Source: Paenibacillus amylolyticus (GTDB lineage Bacteria; Bacillota; Bacilli; Paenibacillales; Paenibacillaceae). Taken from it: a stretch of DNA of 64,000 nt. Numbering within the stretch: position 1 is the first letter of the stretch; every line of letters begins with the position of its first letter. The notes beneath the pieces are model-generated. The model was not told the DNA's origin, made no database searches, and worked only from the letters and a program-made list of their open reading frames with translations. The stretch lies in the NCBI RefSeq assembly GCF_003719335.1, contig NZ_RIAS01000004.1, positions 1 to 64,000 of the forward strand, given 5' to 3'. The translations under genes and the position numbers were made by a program. Of this stretch, positions 52,280-61,513 are shown in pieces.

Positions 52280-54570
52280 TGCAAAACGAGAAAAGGCAAA
52301 ATGTATTTTTTATCATCACCATGATTCTCATGACCATCTATTTGATCTGGCGTATGTTCTTTACGCTGCCATGGGGAGAAGGGGTGCTGAATGTCATATT
52401 TGGCATGTTGCTCATTATGGCGGAGATGGTTACTGTAGGGACGACTTTTGAGTTGTTTTTTCAAAAGATGCAAAAGAAACGGGCACAGCTCGATTTTCCG
52501 GTGATCCCGGATGAATATTATCCGCACGTCGATGTATTTATCGCCACCCATAATGAACCCGTTGACCTTTTGTATAAAACGGTAAATGCCTGTACGTTTA
52601 TGGATTACCCGGACAAGTCCAAGGTACATATCTATCTGTGCGATGATGGGGCCAGACCTGCGGTTGAAGAGCTGGCGAAGCAGTTCGGCGTAGGATATCT
52701 GGGTTTCCCCGGCAACAAAGATGCCAAATCCGGTAACCTGAACAATGCGTTGAGCAAGACATCTTCTCCGCTAATTGCGACCTTTGATGCAGATATGATT
52801 CCGCAGCATACGTTTCTGATGAAAACCGTACCCTATTTCATGCTCTCCACGTTTATCGAAGAAAATGGAGAATGGCGCCTTCGCCGTGAAGAGGAGATGG
52901 ACCCAACCTTTAAGCTGGGGCTGGTGCAGACCCCGCAAAGCTTTTACAACCCGGATCTGTTCCAGTTCAACCTTTATGCGGAGCAGGGTATTCCGAACGA
53001 GCAGGACTTTTTCTCGCGTGAGGTTAACATTCTGCGCAATGCGTCCAATGCCGTTGCCTATACGGGCAGTAATACGGTGATTGCCCGACAAGGTATGGTG
53101 GATATCGGTGGATTTCCGCTGAACACCATTACGGAGGATTTTGAGACGAGCATTCGGTTACAGCAGGAAGGATATATTACGTATGCTACTCAGGAGGTAC
53201 AGGCAGCAGGGCAGACCACGACCACAATTCCAAGCATGATCAAGCAGCGGATACGATGGGCGAGGGGTATCATTCAGAGTTTGCAAAATACGCGTGCACC
53301 GCTCTCCAGAAAGCTGCCTTTCTGGACTAGAGTGACCTATGTGAGCAGTTTTTTATACTGGTGGTCTTTTTTCAATCGGCTGATCTTTATCCTGTCTCCA
53401 ATTCTGTTTGCTTTATTTGATTTCCAGATTGTAAATACGACGTTCTGGCAGATTCTGATCTTCTGGTTGCCATCGTATTTCTTTTACAGCCTGTCGATGC
53501 GTTATCTGTCCAGTAATATACGGAATCAGCGCTGGAGTCAGGTCATTGATACGATCTTCATGCCGTATCTGATCTGGCCGGTGATTCTGGAGACGGTAGG
53601 CATCCGTGAACGCAAGTTCAAGGTGACGAATAAAAATCGTTCAACCGGACGTGAGTGGATCGCATCAATGAAGTATGCACTGCCGCATATTATTCTGCTG
53701 ATCCTGTCCATCGCTGCGATTATCCGGTATGTGAATGGCAAGTACGGCATTGCTTTGTTTTTCAGCAGTATTATCATCTTCTGGCTCGTTCACAATATGA
53801 TTGCCTTGTTCTATGCACTCTTCTTTATGATCGGACGCCGAGCATACCGGGAGAATGAGCGGATCAGGGCACAAGAGGACGTTATTATCCGTTATCCGGA
53901 CAGCACACTGCGTTACGAGGCCAAAACCGTGGATCTCTCGGAAAATGGCATTGCATTTTATGTGCCGTACCCGATTTATCTACCAGAGCAGAAGACCATC
54001 TCTTTGGTCGTCAAATCGAGTCGATATGAGGCCAATCTTGATGCGGTTATCGTATATGTCAAAGCAGATGGCGAGGGCTGGCGTTATTCCGCAACGGTTA
54101 AGCCGCTCAGTGAGACAGATAAACGGCAATACATGCAGCTCATCTATGACCGGAAGCACTCGCTGCCGGAGCAAATGAACCTATGGGACACTGCATATGA
54201 CGACATGCTGCGTAATGTGAAGAAACGGATTGTGCAGCCCAAATCAGATCAGCGGAAGATGCCAAGGCTTTCCCTTCATCTTCCCGTAACGTTTACGAAT
54301 CATGCGAGTTGTACACTGCTCAGCTTTAATTATCGTTTCTTCTCTGCCACGAATCTGCAAGGTAAGATAGCAGAAGGGTCAGAAGTTACTTTTTACACCG
54401 AAAGCAATATTGAAGTGGTCTTAAAACATACGGGAAAAACAACGGCAAACAAACGTGAAGTGCTTCTCTCCGTAGAGAATATCGATGAGATCTTGGGGCG
54501 TGGTTTGATTGATCAGTTGCTGAGTGATTTGATTCATCCACAAGCTGAGCGGTTCACCAAAGAGGGTTAG
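52279..54570 (+). CDS. BcsA-like processive glycosyltransferase with PilZ domain(s)
   Basis: 763 residues from GTG 52279, which overlaps the previous TAG; AAGGAGG lies 11 nt upstream. Two N-terminal membrane helices precede a GT2 catalytic domain (about 85-345) with LCDDGARPAV, TFDADMIPQH, TITEDFETS (about 284) and QQRIRWARG (about 323), the conserved cellulose-synthase signature. Several helices follow, then a PilZ domain with RENER (about 524) and DLSENG (about 552), matching the c-di-GMP motif RxxxR-(D/N)xSxxG. A second PilZ-like segment starts at RKMPR (about 660) but lacks DxSxxG. It probably extrudes a polysaccharide under c-di-GMP control; the polymer is unknown. Confidence 0.85.
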   Translation: MQNEKRQNVFFIITMILMTIYLIWRMFFTLPWGEGVLNVIFGMLLIMAEMVTVGTTFELFFQKMQKKRAQLDFPVIPDEYYPHVDVFIATHNEPVDLLYKTVNACTFMDYPDKSKVHIYLCDDGARPAVEELAKQFGVGYLGFPGNKDAKSGNLNNALSKTSSPLIATFDADMIPQHTFLMKTVPYFMLSTFIEENGEWRLRREEEMDPTFKLGLVQTPQSFYNPDLFQFNLYAEQGIPNEQDFFSREVNILRNASNAVAYTGSNTVIARQGMVDIGGFPLNTITEDFETSIRLQQEGYITYATQEVQAAGQTTTTIPSMIKQRIRWARGIIQSLQNTRAPLSRKLPFWTRVTYVSSFLYWWSFFNRLIFILSPILFALFDFQIVNTTFWQILIFWLPSYFFYSLSMRYLSSNIRNQRWSQVIDTIFMPYLIWPVILETVGIRERKFKVTNKNRSTGREWIASMKYALPHIILLILSIAAIIRYVNGKYGIALFFSSIIIFWLVHNMIALFYALFFMIGRRAYRENERIRAQEDVIIRYPDSTLRYEAKTVDLSENGIAFYVPYPIYLPEQKTISLVVKSSRYEANLDAVIVYVKADGEGWRYSATVKPLSETDKRQYMQLIYDRKHSLPEQMNLWDTAYDDMLRNVKKRIVQPKSDQRKMPRLSLHLPVTFTNHASCTLLSFNYRFFSATNLQGKIAEGSEVTFYTESNIEVVLKHTGKTTANKREVLLSVENIDEILGRGLIDQLLSDLIHPQAERFTKEG

Positions 54571-54581
54571 GAGAGATAGAC

Positions 54582-56447
54582 ATGCTGTTTTTGCTTCAAC
54601 TTGTGATGGGCATTTTACTCATAATATCGATGATCGGTTATATGCAGTTTGTCCGTAAGGTGATGTCCATCCGGTGGGAGTTCATTCCGATATTTGTGTT
54701 CTCGGCTATCGCGTGTATCGTCTATTTTGCCGGATTAGCAGGGCAGCTCTTCACGGGTAGCATTGTTGTGCTGGTCACAGGCTTACTGTTATTTAGAGGC
54801 AGAGTGATACAAGCTTTGTACCAGAGTAAACGGGGCACATGGTCTTTTTCATTTTCGTTATTTCAATTGAGTTTTCTGAGCGTGGTTTTCGTATTTTTGC
54901 TCATTCTGTTCCACACGGAGCTGACTCACTACGATAATTTCTCACATTGGGCGATTGTAGTGAAGGAGATGCTGAGCACCAATGCGTTTCCAACACCGAA
55001 TTCGGACCTGATTGAGTTTAAAAATTATCCGCTCGGCACGTCGTCGTTTATCTACTACATCTGCCGATTTATGGGACATGCTGAGCCGATCATGTTGCTG
55101 GCGCAGGGGCTGCTGATCTTTTCTTGTTTTTATGCCATGTTTGGCATCGTGTCAGAGAAAAAAAGGTTTCTATTATATGCTTTTCTTGGGTTAGGTTTAT
55201 CGACATTGTCCTTCTTCAACCTGACGATTCGCATTACCAACCTGTTGGTAGACTTCCTGCTTCCAATCTATGCACTCGCCATTGTGGCAGCGATATACCA
55301 GTATCGTCAGGATCTTAAGCGAGCTTGCATCATTATTCTGCCGCTGGCGGGTCTGCTGACGATAATCAAAAGCACAGGCATCATTTTTGCTGCCGTGGGG
55401 CTGATCTTTCTCGTATACATCTGGCTTACGAATAAGCAACGTGCGAACTGGAAGATTGGACTCGCTGTGCTCGGTACCATTGCAGGGGCATTACTGCCGT
55501 ATTTCAGCTGGAGCTGGCGTATGGCAACGGTATTCCACGGTGTGAATAACAAGTTCGAGGGAGCTGCCGCAGCCTTAAAGTCGGGTAAAACAGCAGAACA
55601 AAAGTGGGAAATTCTTGTGCTTTTCCTGAAATCCAGCGTGGACATTACCTCCAGACCTGTGCTGGGTATTGTTATTTTTGAAGTTGCTGCGATTGCTGCT
55701 TCGATTGTGGCCTATGTGGTGCTCAAGAAGAAATGGAACCTATGGAAAGTGCTGATTGCACTGAATGTGGTCGTTGTACTGTACTATGCCGGTATTCTGG
55801 CACTATATCTGTTCTCCATGCCTGTGGATGAGGCTGTTCGACTGGCTGGGTTCGAGCGTTACGCATCAAGTATCGTGGTGTTGTTCGCTGGTGGACTGGT
55901 ACTCTGTGCAGCTGTGGACATTGAGCGTACGTTCCATTACCGCATCGGTGAAGTTCCCGATTATCAATCATTCAAGACGGTACAGACGAAGAAGCATTAT
56001 CAACAGGGAATCATCGCCTGTATGGCACTCGCGGCAACAACCCTCTTGTCCGAATATAATGGTATGATCTCGATCACCAAAACGTATGACAAGACCCTGC
56101 CCTACGAAGTTCATAAGGTGACAGGGGATCGGTGGTATACGGGCGGCAAGGAAGATCGAAATAAGTATCTGTTCTATGGCTCTGACCGGGATCAGCAGGT
56201 CACCAGTTATTACATGCAATACGTAGGCAGATACTTCTTATATGCTCCCAATGTGGACGGTATCGTGCTGTTCTACGAAGATAACATGGACAATCTGTTA
56301 AGTAACTATGACTACCTTGTGGTGATTGAGACGGATCTTAATGCGAAAATGCTACTGAAAAAGCACTACGGCGTTGATATGCAAAAAGGGATCTATAAGA
56401 TCACCCGATCCGGTGATAAGATTATGCTGACTTTAACCTCAGTTTAA
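54582..56447 (+). CDS. Polytopic membrane protein of the glycosyltransferase operon
   Basis: 621 residues, about 11 or 12 membrane segments in the first 450, then an extracellular or cytoplasmic tail (TLLSEYNGMISITKTYDKTLPYEVHK and on to YLVVIETDLNAKML). The arrangement resembles GT-C or O-antigen-type enzymes (ELTHYDNFSHWAIVVKEML has an acidic loop like the D/E-x-D/E site), but I cannot assign a family. ATG 54582 lies 11 bp after the BcsA-like stop codon behind AGGAGAG. It is probably the third component that modifies or exports the polymer. Confidence 0.7.
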   Translation: MLFLLQLVMGILLIISMIGYMQFVRKVMSIRWEFIPIFVFSAIACIVYFAGLAGQLFTGSIVVLVTGLLLFRGRVIQALYQSKRGTWSFSFSLFQLSFLSVVFVFLLILFHTELTHYDNFSHWAIVVKEMLSTNAFPTPNSDLIEFKNYPLGTSSFIYYICRFMGHAEPIMLLAQGLLIFSCFYAMFGIVSEKKRFLLYAFLGLGLSTLSFFNLTIRITNLLVDFLLPIYALAIVAAIYQYRQDLKRACIIILPLAGLLTIIKSTGIIFAAVGLIFLVYIWLTNKQRANWKIGLAVLGTIAGALLPYFSWSWRMATVFHGVNNKFEGAAAALKSGKTAEQKWEILVLFLKSSVDITSRPVLGIVIFEVAAIAASIVAYVVLKKKWNLWKVLIALNVVVVLYYAGILALYLFSMPVDEAVRLAGFERYASSIVVLFAGGLVLCAAVDIERTFHYRIGEVPDYQSFKTVQTKKHYQQGIIACMALAATTLLSEYNGMISITKTYDKTLPYEVHKVTGDRWYTGGKEDRNKYLFYGSDRDQQVTSYYMQYVGRYFLYAPNVDGIVLFYEDNMDNLLSNYDYLVVIETDLNAKMLLKKHYGVDMQKGIYKITRSGDKIMLTLTSV

Positions 56448-56550
56448 ATGAAGCCTACCACGCAGTGATCCAAGACACGCGTCCTTCAAAAAAAGAAGTG
56501 GCTTCCGTCTTATCCTCACGCTGCGGTAGTAACAAGGACAGACTAAACAA

Positions 56551-56592
56551 AAGCTCCACTCCCATGAAACCGGTGAGTGGAGCTTTTTAATA
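56551..56592 (+). terminator. Bidirectional terminator after the glycosyltransferase operon
   Basis: Arms AAAAGCTCCACTC / GAGTGGAGCTTTT around CCATGAAACCGGT, with T runs on both strands. Confidence 0.85.
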
Positions 56593-56613
56593 TGCTTGAT
56601 GTAGAACTTCTGC

Positions 56614-57477
56614 TTAGGCAGTATTACCCTCGGGTTTAAGCTTGCGTATAAAGGCTTCGATATTATCGATCAGCAGTTTGTTGTATGGCGAAACGGTCCG
56701 GGTAATGGTCTCTTTCACCGAATGGACAAATGAGCTCGGGTTGGTCATGTCAGCCCTTTCAAATCGGTTCGGGATGGGCAGGTTACCCGCAGCGCGGGCC
56801 GCATCCTCATGGTATTCTTTGATCCATGCTTGATTCTTAGATGCCTGTTTCGCAAAGTTCTGTAGAATGCTGCTCCAGTCTTTGTTGTTTACGATGGCGT
56901 CCTGCAACTTATCATAGGTCTGGGGCTGGAATTTACGCATCATATAATGAAGATCAACGTAATCCTCTGGCGCACCGACCGGTCGTTGCGGTGGTGTATC
57001 ATACTGAATTTGTTTCGTTTCAGGGTTAATCGTTCTGGTTGTGGAGATGGCTCCAATCTGGCGAATCGTATTCATGAACTCGGTAGCCTGATCACCCTTC
57101 ATGTAGTTGTTCGCTATGTATTGTGCTTGTGTCAGACCGAGTTCGAGTAGAGCGGATCGACCATCCTCTTCCGTCACGTCCGTAATCAGATTGGATTGAA
57201 TAATACCATACACCGTTTCTTTGACCTCAGAAGATTGGCCCTTGAGCAGGCGTTCCAGTGACTCGTTAATCTGAACGGTGCCGAAGTAAACGGCTGAATG
57301 GTTCACGATATCCAAGGAGGCGAGCTGTCTGGAAGCGTTACTGATCTCCACGGTATCTGTGTCATGAGACAAATCGAACTTCCCTGTAATCATCGTTGGC
57401 TGATTCGCTTGTCCTGTGCGTTGTTGTGAATGAGTGTAGGCATTGAGGTCAAACGGCGTCGTGCTTTGAACCTTCAT
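56614..57477 (-). CDS. Unrecognised soluble protein
   Basis: 287 residues, no signal peptide or membrane segment. The Ser/Thr/Asn-rich N terminus (MKVQSTTPFDLNAYTHSQQR) and the ISNASRQLASLD stretch recall flagellar-hook-type or anti-sigma N termini (FlgM-like) but the rest does not. The central part (KETVYGIIQSNLITDVTEEDGRSALLELGLTQAQYIANNYM) and the C terminus (SVKETITRTVSPYNKLLIDNIEAFIRKL) are helical. ATG 57477 follows TAGGGGTGTTTACGA. It ends just before the operon terminator of the facing gene. I do not recognise the family. Confidence 0.6.
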   Translation of the reverse strand: MKVQSTTPFDLNAYTHSQQRTGQANQPTMITGKFDLSHDTDTVEISNASRQLASLDIVNHSAVYFGTVQINESLERLLKGQSSEVKETVYGIIQSNLITDVTEEDGRSALLELGLTQAQYIANNYMKGDQATEFMNTIRQIGAISTTRTINPETKQIQYDTPPQRPVGAPEDYVDLHYMMRKFQPQTYDKLQDAIVNNKDWSSILQNFAKQASKNQAWIKEYHEDAARAAGNLPIPNRFERADMTNPSSFVHSVKETITRTVSPYNKLLIDNIEAFIRKLKPEGNTA

Positions 57478-57581
57478 TCGTAAACACCCCTATTCTGCAA
57501 AAGAATAAATGCTCTAATTTCCATATCAGACATGTCTCTCCTTTTTATCGGAATAATATTCCATATTTTTAATATAAATGG

Positions 57582-57632
57582 ACAAAAAAGAGCAACGAAC
57601 GGGTGTCTTCCACCGCTCGTTGCTCTCCTTGA
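57582..57632 (-). terminator. Terminator of the PPC-domain gene
   Basis: On the minus strand AGAGCAACGAGCGG and CCCGTTCGTTGCTCT pair around TGGAAGACA, followed by TTTTTTGTCC; the stem begins within the last codons region. Confidence 0.75.
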
Positions 57633-57637
57633 TTCAA

Positions 57638-59110
57638 TCAGCCGCCATAAATACTGTAGGCGAAGTGATACACAATATCGGTCGTGTTTACACTTGGATG
57701 ACTCGTTACTCTGGCCACCACAGCACACAGATCATAATAATGGGTAAAGCTTATGGCTCCCGGCAAGTACTGACTGAGGCTACCGGCGGAAGGAGGCAGG
57801 GACAACGTTGCCGTGAACTGCCCACTGCTGTTGGTCATGACTTTGGCACTGCGATAACGGTTGTTGCTGCTTTCAGACCAGGCATCATTCGCCCAGATGA
57901 CCTCGACTTCCGCATTAGCAACGGCATAGTTATCGGAAGTAGCCGCAACCCCTGTCACCGTGAAGCTTGATCCGGTGATTCGGTAGTAGCGTCCATATGC
58001 GTAGGAGGGGTAATCATTGGGGCCGCCGTTTGAGTTGTAGCCCGTAATGACAATTTTGTCTGCACGTAATACGGGTTGCAAATGCAGTGAATAGTTGGTA
58101 TCGGAATACGTGTTGGTCGTATAAACCTTCAAATAATAAGTGCCCGTACCTAACGACACATTACCGTTCGTGGTTGGCATCAAGGCCATTCGGTTGTTAC
58201 TTAAAGCCCCGTACAATTCAGCTTTGTAACCATTCGCCGTTGAAGCCTGATCCAGCGTGATGCGCATCGCATCATAGTTTCTGCTCTCAGGAACGGTGAT
58301 TTTGTACCAATCCTGATCGATCTCCGAATTCAATGAACGGGTTGCGAGTGTAGAGCCGCCAACAGCAACGGTAAGCGGATAGGCACGCAGCGCATTCTCG
58401 TCTGTCTCGAAGGCATCATATGTCGAGCTTGTGGAGACCGTCAGGGTAAACGGCTCGTTGATGCTGGCACCAACCTTGCCGTAGGCTTCAATTAAGTAGG
58501 CTTTGGCGCCGGAAGTGATATTTTTCGTGCCTACATTTTCAGATAACGTTCTGGACCCATTCCCGTAATTGTTCAAGTATGTCCCGTAGATGGAGTAATC
58601 AATAGGATTCGGATTCACTTCCCCGGTGGACATATCGAATTCATAGAGATATAGATCGTAATCAAGCTGCGCAGATGCGGGGTTATCCATCTGTACTTGC
58701 AGAATGTGCCCGGGCTGTACATAGATCGGGTATAAATAGCTGGAGGTACCTTGCTCCTGGATGTAGCCAGTGTATGTAGTGGTCTCAGCTGCGGCCGATG
58801 TGTTATCTGTATCCTCCGATTGCGGAGTAATCAGCAGACTTTGTTGCTTATGTGTTTTGGAAGTGGCAGAAGCTTCATTCAGGTTCATGTTTTCCTTGAG
58901 CCGATGTTCCTTCAATGGAGAAGAATCCAACTCAGTAGGGGCTTTGGTCAGCTCAGTGACGATCTCTTTTTCCGGCTGTATGACCTGTTCCGTAATGCGT
59001 GCATCCGGTAGTTCCTTTCCCTCAATATCACTGTTAGCCGAAGCGCTGAAACTAAAAGCAAATGTAAGAACCAAATTCATGACGATAAGCATGGAGAGTG
59101 TCTTTTTCAA
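57638..59110 (-). CDS. Secreted protein with pre-peptidase C-terminal (PPC) domains
   Basis: 490 residues. Signal peptide about 1-26 (LSMLIVMNLVLTFAFSFSASA). An acidic, low-complexity propeptide-like stretch covers about 27-105. Two PPC-type beta domains follow at about 113-225 (YTGYIQEQGTSSYLYPIYV, DYDLYLYEFD) and about 230-345 (DQDWYKITVPESRNYDAMRI, YYLKVYTTN). The C-terminal domain is Ig-like (about 365-490; FTVTGVAATSDNYAVANAEV). No peptidase active site is present, so it is the non-catalytic part alone. The function is probably adhesive or regulatory. ATG 59110 follows AGGAG. Confidence 0.7.
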   Translation of the reverse strand: MKKTLSMLIVMNLVLTFAFSFSASANSDIEGKELPDARITEQVIQPEKEIVTELTKAPTELDSSPLKEHRLKENMNLNEASATSKTHKQQSLLITPQSEDTDNTSAAAETTTYTGYIQEQGTSSYLYPIYVQPGHILQVQMDNPASAQLDYDLYLYEFDMSTGEVNPNPIDYSIYGTYLNNYGNGSRTLSENVGTKNITSGAKAYLIEAYGKVGASINEPFTLTVSTSSTYDAFETDENALRAYPLTVAVGGSTLATRSLNSEIDQDWYKITVPESRNYDAMRITLDQASTANGYKAELYGALSNNRMALMPTTNGNVSLGTGTYYLKVYTTNTYSDTNYSLHLQPVLRADKIVITGYNSNGGPNDYPSYAYGRYYRITGSSFTVTGVAATSDNYAVANAEVEVIWANDAWSESSNNRYRSAKVMTNSSGQFTATLSLPPSAGSLSQYLPGAISFTHYYDLCAVVARVTSHPSVNTTDIVYHFAYSIYGG

Positions 59111-59448
59111 AGTAGTAAACTCCTCTCTTATTATAATTATTTGCTACAATTCTATAATATACCAATAATGTAGGTTTGTTAAGTGTTGAATATTACAGTT
59201 CTGTGGCTATCCGCTTTATCGACAAACCAAGGTTTCTATGATAGGCTGGAAGCATCCCAAGGGCATTCTACTTTTCCAAGTAGAGTGCCTTGCTGTATAT
59301 TGTGGGAGTTTACATTTAATGGTTGTAAAATGAAGCCATGTGGAGGTGGTGATGCTATGTTTCTCTCTTTAGCCCCCGTAGGGGAATGTTGGATGATGGA
59401 AAGTGAACGTGTACAGAAAATCATAGAATACAGAGGAGCGAACATAGC
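59111..59448. other. 338-bp spacer before the L25 gene
   Basis: Divergent region. It has an imperfect hairpin GGCATTCTACTT / AAGTAGAGTGCC at 59265-59292 without a T tract. A 89-residue ORF spanning it has no ribosome site. Confidence 0.4.
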
Positions 59449-59994
59449 ATGACTACTCATATACAAGCGGAGACCCGCGTCAAATTAAAGCCATCCCGAC
59501 TTCGGGATTTGCGCCAATCTGGCCGCCTGCCAGGTGTTGTTTTTGGCAGAAATACAGAGAATGAGATGATTCATATCCCGGCAGTACATTTCCAAAAATG
59601 GTTGAACCAAGGTGCGTCCGGATTCATCGAACTGCAATTCGAAGAAAAGCCTTCACTTACCGTATTGCTGGAAGATCTGCAGCGTGATCCGGTTACACGA
59701 GATTTGATTCACGTCGATTTTCAGCAGGTGCAGAACGATGAGGTGCTACGTACCAAAATTCCGGTCAAGTTCAACGGAACCCCAGCGGATGCGAAGTACG
59801 GTGGTGTTGTGCAGATTCAGTTAGCCGCTATTGAAGTGGAGGCGCTGCCTCGTCATTTGCCAACCGTGGTCGAGTTTGATATTAGTGCAATGAAAATTGG
59901 TCAAACCCTGCATGTTGAGGATGCCGAGTTCGCACCGGAAGTAACGGTGATCTCGGAGGGCAACGAGTCACTTCTCTCTGTCATTAAACCTTAA
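59449..59994 (+). CDS. rplY: Ribosomal protein L25 (Ctc family)
   Basis: 181 residues. The N-terminal 5S-rRNA-binding domain (RVKLKPSRLRDLRQSGRLPGVVFGRNTENEMIHI) and the C-terminal TL5-type beta domain (IPVKFNGTPADAKYGGVVQIQLAAIEVEALPRHLPTVVEFDISAMKIG) are clear. The protein binds 5S rRNA in the 50S subunit and is stress-linked in Bacillus. ATG 59449 follows GAGGAGCG. It is a single gene with a terminator after it. Confidence 0.92.
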   Translation: MTTHIQAETRVKLKPSRLRDLRQSGRLPGVVFGRNTENEMIHIPAVHFQKWLNQGASGFIELQFEEKPSLTVLLEDLQRDPVTRDLIHVDFQQVQNDEVLRTKIPVKFNGTPADAKYGGVVQIQLAAIEVEALPRHLPTVVEFDISAMKIGQTLHVEDAEFAPEVTVISEGNESLLSVIKP

Positions 59995-60027
59995 TGATGT
60001 CTTGGTGTTTTAAAAGTGTTTGAAAAG

Positions 60028-60060
60028 CTGCATGGGCTAAATGTCCATGCAGCTTATTTT
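60028..60060 (+). terminator. Terminator after rplY
   Basis: Stem AGCTGCATGG / CCATGCAGCT with loop GCTAAATGT, followed by TATTTTGG. Confidence 0.7.
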
Positions 60061-60159
60061 GGTAGGGCCCAAAATAAATTATTTCTCATCCATGGAAGGT
60101 GATACAGGAAATAAGATACAATACTATATATAGGAATTCACGAACAAGGTGGTGAATAT

Positions 60160-61374
60160 ATGAAGGAATTGCATAGTCCAGTGAACCGGAAGACCTATTA
60201 TGTATCGATGATTTTAATGATCCTTCTAATGGCAGCCGGCTTAGTAGTATCTACCGCAGAACTTCAGGGCATTACCATCGGATATGTCATTCATTTGTTA
60301 TGTGTGGTGACGATACCTGTATGTCTGCTCATTTACCCCAGATATGAAACGTTTGCATTTCGATTGAGCATTATTTTACTTGGGTTTGTCTATTTCTACA
60401 CGCTAGCTTTGATCTACCCTCAGACGTGGACGACTTACATTATGATCTGTTTGCTTCCGGCACTCGCGATCTTGTTCTATGACTTCAAGTTGTTTTACAT
60501 TTCGCTCAGCTTGAATACAGTCATGCTGGTGATTGTGACGACGTATATTCACAAGCAAGATAACGTTTACAAATATATACATATAGATCTAGCTGGCAAT
60601 CTGATTAACATCATTGCGAGTCAACTGCTCCTGTTTCTCATTTTCTATTTAACCTTTGATCGGATTCGAAAGCAGGAACTATATCTGGAACAGGTACAAC
60701 AATCTGAACGTCTCAAAATGATTGCACATCTAACGGCAGCGGTTGCGCACGAAATCCGTAATCCGGTAACGGTGGTACGGGGATTCCTGCAGTTGTATCA
60801 ACAAAATCAGGCCTTCGACGCTGCAGATCGATCCAAGTTTGCGCTGATGATCGATGAGCTGAATACGGTGGAACAAGTAACCTCTCAATTTTTGTCCATT
60901 GCCAAACCGAACCGAGAAATATTGGTTGATGAGAAGGTAGATGTGCAAGAGATGCTTGAGGGGGTAGCTAGCTTATTGGGCTCCTACGCCATGTTATCGA
61001 ATAAACATATCAATATCGAGATTGAAGAGGGCTGCACGATCCTCATGAATGCCGTTGAGTTTAAGCAGGTGATCATTAATCTGATCAAGAACGCTCTCGA
61101 AGCCTCGGATACGGGAGCCATGGTTCACGTAACAGCAAGACTTGTGAAGCAGAAGGTGGAGATCAAGATTGTGGATCAGGGGTGCGGGATGACGGAGGAG
61201 GAGGTGAAAGCTTTGGGTACGCCGTTTTACTCGCTGAAAACGAATGGTACGGGACTCGGGCTGATGATCTGCTTCAACATCGTGGAGAAGGTTAACGGCA
61301 CGATCAAATATGTGAGTGAAAAGGGAGTGGGTACGACGGTGATCCTGACGTTTCCGGTAACAGACCGCATCTAA
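60160..61374 (+). CDS. KinB-like membrane sensor histidine kinase
   Basis: 404 residues. About six membrane helices span 15-172. The HisKA segment HLTAAVAHEIRNPVTVVRGFLQLYQ contains the phospho-acceptor His197. The ATPase domain has NLIKNALEAS (N box), DQGCGMTEEE (G1) and GTGLGLMICFNIVEKVNGTIKYVSEKGVGTTVILTF (G2). The 5TM/6TM-HisKA layout and sequence style resemble the sporulation kinase KinB, which feeds phosphate to Spo0F. No response regulator is adjacent, which fits an orphan phosphorelay kinase. ATG 60160 is 5 nt after AAGGTGGTG. Confidence 0.85.
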   Translation: MKELHSPVNRKTYYVSMILMILLMAAGLVVSTAELQGITIGYVIHLLCVVTIPVCLLIYPRYETFAFRLSIILLGFVYFYTLALIYPQTWTTYIMICLLPALAILFYDFKLFYISLSLNTVMLVIVTTYIHKQDNVYKYIHIDLAGNLINIIASQLLLFLIFYLTFDRIRKQELYLEQVQQSERLKMIAHLTAAVAHEIRNPVTVVRGFLQLYQQNQAFDAADRSKFALMIDELNTVEQVTSQFLSIAKPNREILVDEKVDVQEMLEGVASLLGSYAMLSNKHINIEIEEGCTILMNAVEFKQVIINLIKNALEASDTGAMVHVTARLVKQKVEIKIVDQGCGMTEEEVKALGTPFYSLKTNGTGLGLMICFNIVEKVNGTIKYVSEKGVGTTVILTFPVTDRI

Positions 61375-61458
61375 AGGGCACGGAGAGTAGTAGATTCCCT
61401 GTTAAGAGGAATAAATAAAAGAAGAGTATGAGATAAGAAGATTTAAAAAGTGAGTTAA

Positions 61459-61487
61459 GAAAGGCTGCCGAGTGGCAGCCTTTTTCC
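61459..61487 (+). terminator. Terminator between the kinase and aldo/keto reductase genes
   Basis: 9-bp stem AGGCTGCC / GGCAGCCT with loop GAGT, followed by TTTTTCC; it serves both converging genes. Confidence 0.75.
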
Positions 61488-61513
61488 TGTTCTTACTCTT
61501 AGTCAACTCTGAT

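Noticed and set aside
59183..59452. 89-residue ORF before rplY
   Set aside because: TTG-type start without a ribosome site, overlapping the L25 start region; composition is not protein-like.
60160..61374. Two-component pair for the histidine kinase
   Set aside because: No receiver-domain gene lies on either side; it reads as an orphan KinB-type kinase.
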